A stretch of DNA of 64,000 nucleotides from an uncultured Collinsella sp. (lineage in GTDB: Bacteria; Actinomycetota; Coriobacteriia; Coriobacteriales; Coriobacteriaceae), in NCBI GenBank assembly GCA_937995345.1, contig CALKKS010000015.1:62001-126000 (forward strand), read 5' to 3'. Below are positions 49,771 through 56,958 of this stretch, one piece after another (within the stretch, counting starts at the first letter, position 1; each line of letters starts with the position of its first letter). The notes beneath the pieces are model-generated. The model worked only from the letters and a program-made list of their open reading frames with translations. It made no database searches and was not told the origin of the DNA. The position numbers and the translations under genes were made by a program.

Positions 49771-50976
49771 ATGAATCTGATTGATCGCAAACAGTACCTC
49801 GACTGGCTCATTTCGTGGGAAGACTCACACGTCATCAAGGTCGTTTCGGGCGTGCGAAGGTCCGGCAAATCAAAGCTATTCGAAATCTACCGTAGCTACC
49901 TGCGCGACCATGGAACCACAGATGCCCAGGTTATATCCCTCAACTTTGAAGATCTGGAGTTCGAGTCTCTTACGTCGTATAGAGCACTCTACGACTACGT
50001 TTCCGCCAGACTCGTCCCCGATAAGATGAACTACGTTTTTCTGGACGAGATACAGCATGTCGAGCACTTCGAAAAAGCCGTCGACAGCCTGTTTATCAAA
50101 GACAATGTCGATCTCTACATAACCGGTTCCAACGCCTATCTGCTCTCGAGCGAGCTGGCAACCTTACTATCCGGTCGCTACGTAGAGCTCAAGATGCTGC
50201 CCCTCTCCTTTAAAGAGTTTTGCTCGGCAAAAACCAATGGCGGAAAGGCTCCTACCCAGCTGTTTGACGAGTACATCACCCGGGGCTCCTTTCCCTTTAT
50301 CGCCGAAACGGGTATCCAAGGCTCCCAGGTGCGCGATTACCTTATGAGCCTCTACGACACCATAGTCATACGCGACGTTATCGAACGCCTGAAGGTCTCG
50401 GACGTCTCGACCCTGCGCGATATCACCAAGTTCCTACTCCATAGCATTGGAAACCGGATCTCGATTAAAAAAATCTCCGACACGCTCTCGTCCAACGGCA
50501 ACAAAACCGACCAGAAAACCGTAGCCAAGTACCTCAAAGGCTTAACAGACAGTCTCGTGCTGTATTCAGCGCCGCGCTACAACGTACGCGGTCGACAGTT
50601 TCTTACAACAAACGGCAAATACTATGCCGTTGACCTTGGACTTAGAGGCGCTCTTGTCAAAACCCAAAGCAGCGATATCGGTCATATCCTCGAAAATGTT
50701 GTTTATCTCGAGCTCCTACGCCGTGGATACGACGTCTACGTGGGCGATATCGACGGCGGGGAAATCGATTTTGTTGCCCTAAACTCAGACGAGACAGCCT
50801 ATTTTCAGGTTTCAGCCACAACCCTCGACGAAACCACCCTCAATCGAGAGTTGGCCCCCTTTAAGAAAGTCCGAGACAACTACCCCAAGACACTTCTTAC
50901 GCTCGACACGCTGTTTGCGGACGCGAACTACGAAGGAGTCCGCAAGCGCAACGTGATCGACTGGCTCCTGGAATAA
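49771..50976 (+). CDS. AAA_14/DUF4143 ATP-binding protein
   Basis: 401 residues. Walker A GVRRSGKSKL (27-36), Walker B NYVFLDEIQHV (about 87-97), sensor-type YITGSNAYLLS and GRYVELKMLPLSFKEF; the C-terminal DUF4143 half ends in a nuclease-like LENVVYLELLRRGYDVYVG..GEIDFVA motif. These P-loop proteins are common, patchily distributed and often horizontally spread; function unsettled, with proposed toxin-antitoxin or defence links. Codon use is visibly less GC-rich than its neighbours and the 110 bases upstream are AT-rich, consistent with transfer. ATG 49771 has AAAGGGG upstream. Confidence 0.88.
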   Translation: MNLIDRKQYLDWLISWEDSHVIKVVSGVRRSGKSKLFEIYRSYLRDHGTTDAQVISLNFEDLEFESLTSYRALYDYVSARLVPDKMNYVFLDEIQHVEHFEKAVDSLFIKDNVDLYITGSNAYLLSSELATLLSGRYVELKMLPLSFKEFCSAKTNGGKAPTQLFDEYITRGSFPFIAETGIQGSQVRDYLMSLYDTIVIRDVIERLKVSDVSTLRDITKFLLHSIGNRISIKKISDTLSSNGNKTDQKTVAKYLKGLTDSLVLYSAPRYNVRGRQFLTTNGKYYAVDLGLRGALVKTQSSDIGHILENVVYLELLRRGYDVYVGDIDGGEIDFVALNSDETAYFQVSATTLDETTLNRELAPFKKVRDNYPKTLLTLDTLFADANYEGVRKRNVIDWLLE

Positions 50977-51043
50977 CTTGTAGCGTCATAACCCTCCGCC
51001 AGCTCCTTACCAAGGCCGCAGCCCCAGTCGCTTAAAGCACAAT

Positions 51044-51090
51044 GCCCCTCTTATCGGTCAAAACAGCAATCTTGGCGTGATAAGAGGGGC
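51044..51090. terminator. Bidirectional terminator
   Basis: Perfect 12-base arms GCCCCTCTTATC/GATAAGAGGGGC with a 23-base loop between two convergent genes. No pronounced T tract. No gene in 50977-51177. Confidence 0.65.
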
Positions 51091-51177
51091 TGACTGCGTC
51101 AGCGCCTCCACGCGGGCGCCGTTGCCGTCACCGTCCCGCGGGATCGGGCGCGGGGCATGGCGACTCGTGTGCAAACG

Positions 51178-51828
51178 CTAGTGCACGGCCCTGACCGCCG
51201 CCGTCAGATCGAACAACGAATCGAGCACGGCCTCGCAGCCGTCCACCACATCCTGCGGCAGCGGCACAATGTCGGGAACGGCAAAGACATGGCATCCCGC
51301 CGTGATGCCCGAGACGCAGCCGTTGCGCGAGTCCTCGACCACAGCGCACTCCTCGGGAGCAAAACCCGCACGCTTGCAGGCCAGCAGGTACATCTCGGGG
51401 TCGGGCTTGCCATGCTCGACCTCCTCGCCGCAGGTCACCGTCTCAAACTTGTTGAACAGGCCGACCATCTTAAGGTTGCGCTCGGCCGTAACGTGGCGCG
51501 ACGACGTCGCTAGGCCCACGTGATAGCCCGCAGCCAGCAGCTCGTCTATGCACTCGGCAGCGCCGGCCTTAAGCTCCAGCTCGGTCTTGACCATCTCGTC
51601 GCGAATCTCCTTGTGGCGGACATAAATCGCCTCGGCGGTCTCGTGGCTACCGTAGTGCTCCTCGAGAATGCCCATGACATCTACCAGCGTACGGCCGATA
51701 AACTGATGAATCAGCGCGTCATCAATCGCGAGCCCCAGCTCGGCAGCGCCCGCCTTCCACGCCTTAATACCCAGTCGCTCGGTGTCGACCAGCGTTCCAT
51801 CCATATCAAAAATGACAGCCTTGATCAT
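51178..51828 (-). CDS. HAD phosphatase, beta-phosphoglucomutase-like
   Basis: 216-residue HAD subfamily IA protein. Motif I FDMDGTLVDTE (Asp8, Asp10), cap domain, motif II ATSSR, motif III KPDPEMYLLACKRAG and motif IV VVEDSRNGCVSGITAG. Typical of small phosphatases of sugar phosphates or of beta-phosphoglucomutase; residues alone do not separate these. ATG 51828 follows GGGGGGACC; the frame extends eight codons further without a ribosome binding site. Single gene. Confidence 0.88.
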   Translation of the reverse strand: MIKAVIFDMDGTLVDTERLGIKAWKAGAAELGLAIDDALIHQFIGRTLVDVMGILEEHYGSHETAEAIYVRHKEIRDEMVKTELELKAGAAECIDELLAAGYHVGLATSSRHVTAERNLKMVGLFNKFETVTCGEEVEHGKPDPEMYLLACKRAGFAPEECAVVEDSRNGCVSGITAGCHVFAVPDIVPLPQDVVDGCEAVLDSLFDLTAAVRAVH

Positions 51829-51993
51829 TTCGGTCCCCCCAATGGCTTGCATTGCCGCTACTCTACCGCACTTTACGAACTTGTATATAACGTATATACA
51901 TATTGCACTTTCGTTACATAGATAGAAGTCTTATGGCGAGCGGCTCGGTAGGATTATAGTTTCGTCCGAGCTTTCAACTGTAAGGAACGTTTC

Positions 51994-52872
51994 ATGCTTT
52001 CAGACACCACCGCACCCGCAGAGGAGCTTCAGAACAAACTCGCAGCGCTCGAGCAGCTGCTTTTGGCATATGGACGCGTCGCCATCGGCTTTTCCGGCGG
52101 CGTCGACAGCAGCTTTTTGGCCGCCGTTTGCTCCCGCATCATGCCCGCCAACACCCTTCTCGTCCATCTCACCACGCCGCTCATCGGCACGCCCGAGCAG
52201 GCTTCGTTTGAGCGATCTGTTGACAGACAAGCCGATGAGGGCCCGCATTTTAAGCTTCCGGTGCTTAATCTTTCGGTTGACCAGCTCCAGCTTCCCCAGG
52301 TTGCCCGCAATGACGCCGACCGCTGCTATCACTGCAAGCGCGCCGGCTTCACCGCCATCGTCAACCACGCCAAGTCACTGGGTTTCCCCACCGTCATCGA
52401 CGGCAGCAACGCGAGCGACCGCGGCGACTACCGCCCCGGCATGCGTGCCGCCGAGGAACTCGGCGTGCGCTCGCCTCTTATGGAGGTCGGCTTTACCAAG
52501 GAAGAGGAGCGCGAGCTGCTGCGCGCATGGGGCTATCCCGTCTGGAATCTGCCCGCCGGCGCCTGTCTCGCCACGCGAATCCCCACAGGCGAGGAGCTTA
52601 CACGCGAGAAGGTCGACCTGATTCGCGCCTGCGAGGATTACCTGCACGACCTTGACCTTTCGCAGGTCCGCGCGCGCCTGGTCGGCGGCTGCATGCATAT
52701 CGAAGCAGCCCCGTCCGACGTCGCCAAGATTGCCGCCCTCGGTGGCGCCCCAGTCGACGCCGAAGGCAAAACCCCGCTGCCCGCCGCCATAGAGTCCGCG
52801 CTGCGCGAGCTGGGCTGCACCCGCATCTCCCCCGAGGTCACCCCCTACATCCACGGAGCCATGAATCGATAA
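51994..52872 (+). CDS. larE: LarE, ATP-dependent sacrificial sulfur transferase
   Basis: 292 residues. PP-loop SGGVDSSFLAAV (34-45) for ATP adenylation, DADRCYHCKRAGF (with Cys111 and Cys114), DGSNASDRGDYRPGMRAAEELGVRSPL (in parts) and LPAGACLATRIPTGEELT holding Cys191, the position of the sacrificial sulfur donor. LarE converts the pyridinium dicarboxylate precursor to the thio form in nickel-pincer nucleotide synthesis. No larA, larB or larC is nearby, so the cofactor user is elsewhere. Start ATG 51994 with AAGGAA upstream. Followed by the largest repeat cluster of the window. Confidence 0.9.
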   Translation: MLSDTTAPAEELQNKLAALEQLLLAYGRVAIGFSGGVDSSFLAAVCSRIMPANTLLVHLTTPLIGTPEQASFERSVDRQADEGPHFKLPVLNLSVDQLQLPQVARNDADRCYHCKRAGFTAIVNHAKSLGFPTVIDGSNASDRGDYRPGMRAAEELGVRSPLMEVGFTKEEERELLRAWGYPVWNLPAGACLATRIPTGEELTREKVDLIRACEDYLHDLDLSQVRARLVGGCMHIEAAPSDVAKIAALGGAPVDAEGKTPLPAAIESALRELGCTRISPEVTPYIHGAMNR

Positions 52873-52885
52873 GCAACGCCCCAAT

Positions 52886-52954
52886 AAGTTGCGGTGAAAT
52901 AGTTCCTGTTTAACGGCTTTTTGCGCCCAAACAGGAACTATTCCACCGCAACTT
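52886..52954. repeat. Family C palindrome, copy 2
   Basis: Outer arms AAGTTGCGGTGAAATA / TATTCCACCGCAACTT as in copy 1, but the inner stem is GTTCCTGTTT/AAACAGGAAC rather than the one at 26331. A half copy (CCAGGAACTATTTCACCGCA) lies at 53241-53264. Confidence 0.85.
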
Positions 52955-52964
52955 CGTTGATAAA

Positions 52965-53010
52965 CCTACCAAAAAGGGACAGGTTTATTTTGGCAGGTTT
53001 TATCTGGGGA
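52965..53010 (+). repeat. Family F palindrome, copy 3
   Basis: CCTACCAAAA-AGGGACAGGTTTA-TTTTGGCAGG with tail TTTTATCTGGGGA; one mismatch in the stem. Confidence 0.85.
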
Positions 53011-53028
53011 AGCATCGCAAAACGCTCG

Positions 53029-53196
53029 TCTCTCTAAAACGCAACGCATCTCTCTAACTTTAGAGAGTTAAGTATCTTGTTTTAGAGAGATATTTAGAGA
53101 GATAACTAGAACCCGCTGGTAGACCACCTGAAGCTACCTCTCTAACCACCTTTCGCTTTAGAGAGACATTTAGAGAGACGGGCATGATCTCTCTAG
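53029..53196. repeat. Element G: nine copies of TTAGAGAG in both orientations
   Basis: CTCTCTA occurs at about 53030, 53050, 53139 and 53187, and TTTAGAGAG at about 53060, 53080, 53092, 53157 and 53169. The copies can pair in many alternative hairpins. AT-richer than its surroundings; only one such block in the window; no coding sequence. Confidence 0.7.
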
Positions 53197-53313
53197 CCTG
53201 CGACTTCCGCACCCCCCCCTCTGCAGCCCCAAGGGCAAATCCAGGAACTATTTCACCGCAACTTCCAAATGATCATTCGAAGCCGGTTGCCTTGAACCGT
53301 GAATCGGACTGCT

Positions 53314-53570
53314 CGCCACGAAATGGGCCTATTTACTACGTTTCGCTGGCCACCCTCGACCATGCCGAAAAACACGAAATTAAAACCGCAGGTAGACGGC
53401 TTGCCGATTTTCAGAAAACACGGCTATGGTCGACCGGTGCGGGTCAAACGTAGTAGATAGGCCGTTTTTGTGGCGCGACACCAGATCGGTCTTTTTGGAC
53501 GGGACTTTTTGACTATTTGCGCCAGCCTAGTTGCCCAACTAGGCAAAAAAGCCCCGTCCCAAATTAGCTA
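53314..53570 (-). repeat. Composite repeat A+B, copy 2 (inverted)
   Basis: Reverse orientation of the unit at 26024-26281: B at 53314-53475 (outer arms GCCACGAAA and TTTTTGTGGC, inner TACTACGTTT/AAACGTAGTA) and A at 53481-53570, ending GTCCCAAATTAGCTA. The junction between A and B is preserved, so the two move as one unit. Confidence 0.82.
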
Positions 53571-53591
53571 ATTCAGGTTGAGCATAAGTGA

Positions 53592-53735
53592 GCGAGCAGG
53601 TTCCGGGTGCGGCTAGGTGACGTGAAACAAGCGGGCGCTGACCTTTTGGTCGCGCCCGTGAAGTTGAACGTCAGATTGCCGTGCCCGGGGCCCGCGCAGC
53701 GCCAAGCAGTTACGCCGTTTGTAAAACGGCGTAAC
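53592..53735. repeat. Family D long palindrome, copy 3
   Basis: Shares the core GTGACGTGAAA...GGGCGCTGACC-TTTT-GGTCGCGCCC and GAACGTCAGATTG with D1 and D2, and a side hairpin GTTACGCCGTTT/AAAACGGCGTAAC, but the outer arms are different (GGGTGCGG and CCGTGCCC) and still partly complementary. Confidence 0.82.
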
Positions 53736-53739
53736 CCAT

Positions 53740-53771
53740 AGGTTTATTTTGGCAGGTTTTATCTGGGGAAA
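53740..53771 (+). repeat. Family F partial copy 4
   Basis: Only the right half, AGGTTTATTTTGGCAGG plus TTTTATCTGGGGAA, is present, directly joined to D3. Confidence 0.75.
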
Positions 53772-53778
53772 CATAGAC

Positions 53779-53814
53779 AGGGCCGCAACGTCGCATGGCG
53801 TTGCGGCCCTTTTC
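53779..53814. terminator. Terminator between larE and PTS operon ends
   Basis: AGGGCCGCAACG-TCGCATGG-CGTTGCGGCCCT followed by TTT on the plus strand. Confidence 0.75.
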
Positions 53815-53853
53815 CTTGGAGAAGGATCAATTGATTGAGCGGGCGGGTTACAC

Positions 53854-54306
53854 CTAACCCTCGAGCCCGGCGTTAATAAGCTCCGCGATCTCGACGGGAT
53901 CGGTGCTCGCGCGCACCTTGTCGCGGAAGCCGGCGTCCATCAGCATCACGGCAGCCTTTGAAAGCAGACGTAGATGCGTGGTTCCAGCTTCGCCGGCAGG
54001 CACGTACAGCGCAAGCGTGACATCGACGGGCACGCCGTCAAAGCTCGGCCACTCGACGGGCTCGGCCAGCTTGAGCACGGCAACGCCCGGCGCATGGATC
54101 GCGTCGCTCTTGGCATGCGGAACAGCAAACCCGGCGACAAGGCCAGTCTCGGCCTCGTTTTCGCGAGCAATAAAAGCCGCCTCTACAGCAGATGCGTCAT
54201 CGGCAAAACCGAGCTCAACAGCCTGCTCAGACAGATAATGCAACGCGTCCTCGCGCGAGGCGGCGGCGTGGCCAATCGTCACTTGGTTGGCAGATACAAA
54301 TCCCAT
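53854..54306 (-). CDS. PTS EIIA, fructose family
   Basis: 150 residues of the fructose/mannitol EIIA fold. The phosphorylated His64 lies in FAVPHAKSDAI, preceded by ARENEAETGLVAG and followed by LKLAEPVEWPSFDG and LRLLSKAAVMLMD. It receives phosphate from HPr for the EIIBC encoded by the first gene of this operon. ATG 54306 has GGGAGGG upstream. Last gene of the operon EIIBC-gatZ-tal-tktN-tktC-EIIA; splitting EIIA from EIIBC by four metabolic genes indicates a single coordinated catabolic unit. Confidence 0.92.
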   Translation of the reverse strand: MGFVSANQVTIGHAAASREDALHYLSEQAVELGFADDASAVEAAFIARENEAETGLVAGFAVPHAKSDAIHAPGVAVLKLAEPVEWPSFDGVPVDVTLALYVPAGEAGTTHLRLLSKAAVMLMDAGFRDKVRASTDPVEIAELINAGLEG

Positions 54307-54318
54307 GGAAAGCCCTCC

Positions 54319-55257
54319 CTACAACACGGACCTGACCGCGGCTTCGATGCCGTCGGCGTCCAAACCGTACTTATGCAGCAAGTCGACCGCAGGACCGGAC
54401 TCGCCGTACACATCGCGCACGCCGACGCGGCGCATGGGCACCGGGTGCTGCTCTGTGAGCACCGAGGCAACGGCCTCGCCAAGACCGCCGACAATCGAAT
54501 GCTCCTCTGCGGTGACCACGCGACCGGTCTTCTTGGCGCTGGCAACCACCAGACGCTCATCAAGCGGCTTGATCGTGTGCATGTTGATGACCTCGGCGTC
54601 GATGCCATCGGCAGCGAGCGCCTCGGCTGCCTCGAGCGCCTCGGCAACCATAAGGCCACACGCGACGATCGTGACATCGGAACCCTCGCGCACGACCACG
54701 CCGCGACCAATCTTGAACTCATAGTCCTCGTGATCGTTGATAACCGGCGTAGCCAGGCGGCCAAAACGCATGTAGACCGGGCCCTCAAACTCATAGGCGG
54801 CGCGCACGCAGGCGCGAGCCTCGATGTCATCGGCAGGAACGATCACCGTCATACCCGGAATCGTGCGCATGAGCGCGATGTCCTCGCAGCACTGATGCGT
54901 AGCGCCGTCCTCGCCCACCGAAATGCCGGCATGGGTGGCGCCAACCTTGACGTTGAGGTGCGGGTAGCCAATGGAATTGCGGACCTGCTCGTAGGCGCGA
55001 CCAGCGGCAAACATCGCAAAGGTGCTCGCAAAAGCAACGCGGCCCGTGGTCGCGATGCCGGCGGCAAGACCCATCAGGTTGCTCTCGGCGATACCGGCAT
55101 CGTAAAAGCGCTCAGGGTGGGCAGCCTTAAACTTACCCGTCTGCGTAGCGGCAGCCAGGTCGGCATCGAGCACTACAAAGTCATCGTGCTCATTGCCCAG
55201 CTCGACAAGTGCCTCGCCATAGCTAACGCGCGTGGCGACTTTCTTGACCTCTGCCAT
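54319..55257 (-). CDS. Transketolase, C-terminal subunit
   Basis: 312 residues covering the pyrimidine-binding (PYR) and C-terminal domains of a split transketolase: SYGEALVELGNEHDDFVVLDADLA, FYDAGIAESNLMGLAAGIA with the catalytic Glu, ISVGEDGATHQCCEDIALMRTIP and a C-terminal VVTAEEHSIVGGLGEAVA (each in parts). Its start overlaps the N-terminal subunit stop as TAATG, so the two halves are made together. Both are needed to transfer two-carbon units between sugar phosphates. Confidence 0.93.
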   Translation of the reverse strand: MAEVKKVATRVSYGEALVELGNEHDDFVVLDADLAAATQTGKFKAAHPERFYDAGIAESNLMGLAAGIATTGRVAFASTFAMFAAGRAYEQVRNSIGYPHLNVKVGATHAGISVGEDGATHQCCEDIALMRTIPGMTVIVPADDIEARACVRAAYEFEGPVYMRFGRLATPVINDHEDYEFKIGRGVVVREGSDVTIVACGLMVAEALEAAEALAADGIDAEVINMHTIKPLDERLVVASAKKTGRVVTAEEHSIVGGLGEAVASVLTEQHPVPMRRVGVRDVYGESGPAVDLLHKYGLDADGIEAAVRSVL

Positions 55258-56087
55258 TAGAGCCCCTCTCCTGCTGCCGCGAGCTCGGCCATGGCCTGCT
55301 CAAACTGCTCGTCATTGGGCGCCTTGCCATGCCAGCCAACCTGGTTCTCCATAAAGGAGACGCCTTTGCCCTTCACCGTCTCGGCGATGATAGCGACGGG
55401 CGCGCCGGTCACCTCGCGGGCCTCGGCGAAAGCCGCCTCAATCTGCGCCATGTCGTTGCCATCGGCTAGCTCTATCACATGCCACTTAAAGGCGCGGAAC
55501 TTGTCCGCGAGCGGCATGGCCGAGTTGACTTCATCGATCGTGCCGTCAATCTGCAAGCCGTTGTGGTCGACAACGACAACAAGATTGTCGAGCGCATGGT
55601 TGCCGGCAAACATGGCCGCCTCCCACACCTGGCCTTCCTCGCACTCACCGTCGCCCAGCAACGTGTAGACACGGTAGCTGTCGCCCCAGTGCTTAGCGGC
55701 AAGCGCCATTCCAACTGCAGCAGAGATGCCCTGACCGAGCGAGCCGGTGGACATATCGATGCCCGGGGTGTCGTTCATGTTGGGATGGCCCTGCAGTCGG
55801 CTGCCAATATGGCGGAGCGTCTCGAGCTCTTCGACGGGAAAATAGCCGCGATTTGCCAACACCGAATACAGTCCCGGTGCCGCGTGACCCTTGGAAAGCA
55901 CAAAGCGATCGCGATCGGCCTTGTGAGGGTCGTCAGGATCGATATTCATTTCCTCAAAGTACAGATAGGTCATGATGTCGGCAGCACCGAGCGATCCACC
56001 CGGATGTCCCGACTTGGCCGCATGAACCGCAGTCACGACACCCTTCCTGACCTCATTGGCGACCTTCGCCAGCTCCTGGTTGGTCAT
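55257..56087 (-). CDS. Transketolase, N-terminal subunit
   Basis: 276 residues of the ThDP pyrophosphate-binding half: KSGHPGGSLGAADIM (His28), FVLSKGHAAPGLYS (His67) and the ThDP/Mg motif GDGECEEGQVWEAAMFAG with Asn 26 residues later in VVDHNGLQIDG. ATG 56087 has GAGAGG upstream; a longer in-frame extension is leader. Split transketolases are common in Firmicutes and Actinobacteria. Position in a PTS operon suggests it processes the fructose 6-phosphate or xylulose 5-phosphate produced by the pathway. Confidence 0.93.
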   Translation of the reverse strand: MTNQELAKVANEVRKGVVTAVHAAKSGHPGGSLGAADIMTYLYFEEMNIDPDDPHKADRDRFVLSKGHAAPGLYSVLANRGYFPVEELETLRHIGSRLQGHPNMNDTPGIDMSTGSLGQGISAAVGMALAAKHWGDSYRVYTLLGDGECEEGQVWEAAMFAGNHALDNLVVVVDHNGLQIDGTIDEVNSAMPLADKFRAFKWHVIELADGNDMAQIEAAFAEAREVTGAPVAIIAETVKGKGVSFMENQVGWHGKAPNDEQFEQAMAELAAAGEGL

Positions 56088-56150
56088 ACGAATTCCTCTC
56101 TTGAGAACAACCCCGGCACCGGATGACGCGATGCCGGGGCAATCCACTCG

Positions 56151-56834
56151 TTAAGCCTGAGCGACAACCTTCTGCCAGTCAGCCTCAAAAGAGGCAAGGC
56201 CCTGGTCGGTCAGCGGGTGATGCAGGCACTTCTTGAGAGCGGCCATGGGCACGGTCGCGATGTCGGCGCCAAGAAGAGCCGCCTGGGTCACGTGGTTGGG
56301 CGTGCGAACCGAAGCGGTGATAATCTCGACGGTGTCGTCGACGTTCTTACCGGTCCAGTCATAGTTCTTGATGCAGGTCACGACATTGTCGAGCTGCGAG
56401 ATGCCGTCCTCGGCGATGTCGTCAAAGCGGCCGACAAACGGGCTGATGTAGCGGGCACCGGCGTTGGCGGCCATAAGGGCCTGCGTCGGCGAGAAGACGA
56501 GCGTCATGTTGACACGCACTCCCGCATCGGCCAGCGCGCGGCAGGCAGCGAGGCCGGCCTCGCAGACGGGGAGCTTGACCACGATGTTGGGGGCGAGGGC
56601 GGCAAGGCGCTTGCCCTCCTCGATCATGCCCTCGGCCGTGGTGGCGGTAGACTCGGCAGACACGGGCAGACCCTCGCAGAGCTCGGCGATCTTGAGCATA
56701 TGGGGCTCAAAGTCTGCAAGCTTGCCGCCGGTCTTGGCGTACAGGGACGGGTTGGTGGTGACGCCGGCAAGGCAGCCCCAGCTCTTGGCCTCGGCGATCT
56801 CGTCAAGGTTGGCGGTATCGATAAAGAACTTCAT
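56151..56834 (-). CDS. Transaldolase, TalC/FSA-size subfamily
   Basis: 227-residue class I aldolase barrel. The Schiff-base Lys87 lies in APNIVVKLPV; other motifs are FFIDTANLDEI, GVTTNPSLYAK and ATTAEGM. Two positions that separate fructose-6-phosphate aldolase from transaldolase read as transaldolase here: Glu61 (Gln in E. coli FSA) and Phe133 in ISPFVGRFDD (Tyr in FSA). It therefore most likely transfers dihydroxyacetone units between fructose 6-phosphate and erythrose 4-phosphate. ATG 56834 with AAGGGG upstream. Sits between gatZ-like and transketolase genes. Confidence 0.9.
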   Translation of the reverse strand: MKFFIDTANLDEIAEAKSWGCLAGVTTNPSLYAKTGGKLADFEPHMLKIAELCEGLPVSAESTATTAEGMIEEGKRLAALAPNIVVKLPVCEAGLAACRALADAGVRVNMTLVFSPTQALMAANAGARYISPFVGRFDDIAEDGISQLDNVVTCIKNYDWTGKNVDDTVEIITASVRTPNHVTQAALLGADIATVPMAALKKCLHHPLTDQGLASFEADWQKVVAQA

Positions 56835-56870
56835 GGTGAACCCCTTCAAAGGAAGCTAAAACTCAAAAGA

Positions 56871-56901
56871 ATGGGACAAAGGGACTGCCCCTTTGTCCCA
56901 T
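56871..56901. repeat. Palindrome with GGGAC apex, 13-base perfect arms
   Basis: ATGGGACAAAGGG-ACTGC-CCCTTTGTCCCAT between gatZ-like and transaldolase genes. A relative of family E with different outer arms. As it lies inside an operon it is more likely an mRNA processing or stability element than a full terminator. Confidence 0.8.
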
Positions 56902-56958
56902 GTGCCGGGCCTGCAGCTGGGACATGCCCCAGGCCCGGCGTCGCGTAGGAAAAGCTAC

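Noticed and set aside
53184..53453. 89-codon frame in the repeat cluster
   Set aside because: Covers parts of elements G, C and B with no coding signature.
52886..53771. CRISPR array
   Set aside because: Repeats differ in length and family, are palindromic over their full length and have no regular spacers; no cas gene is present.
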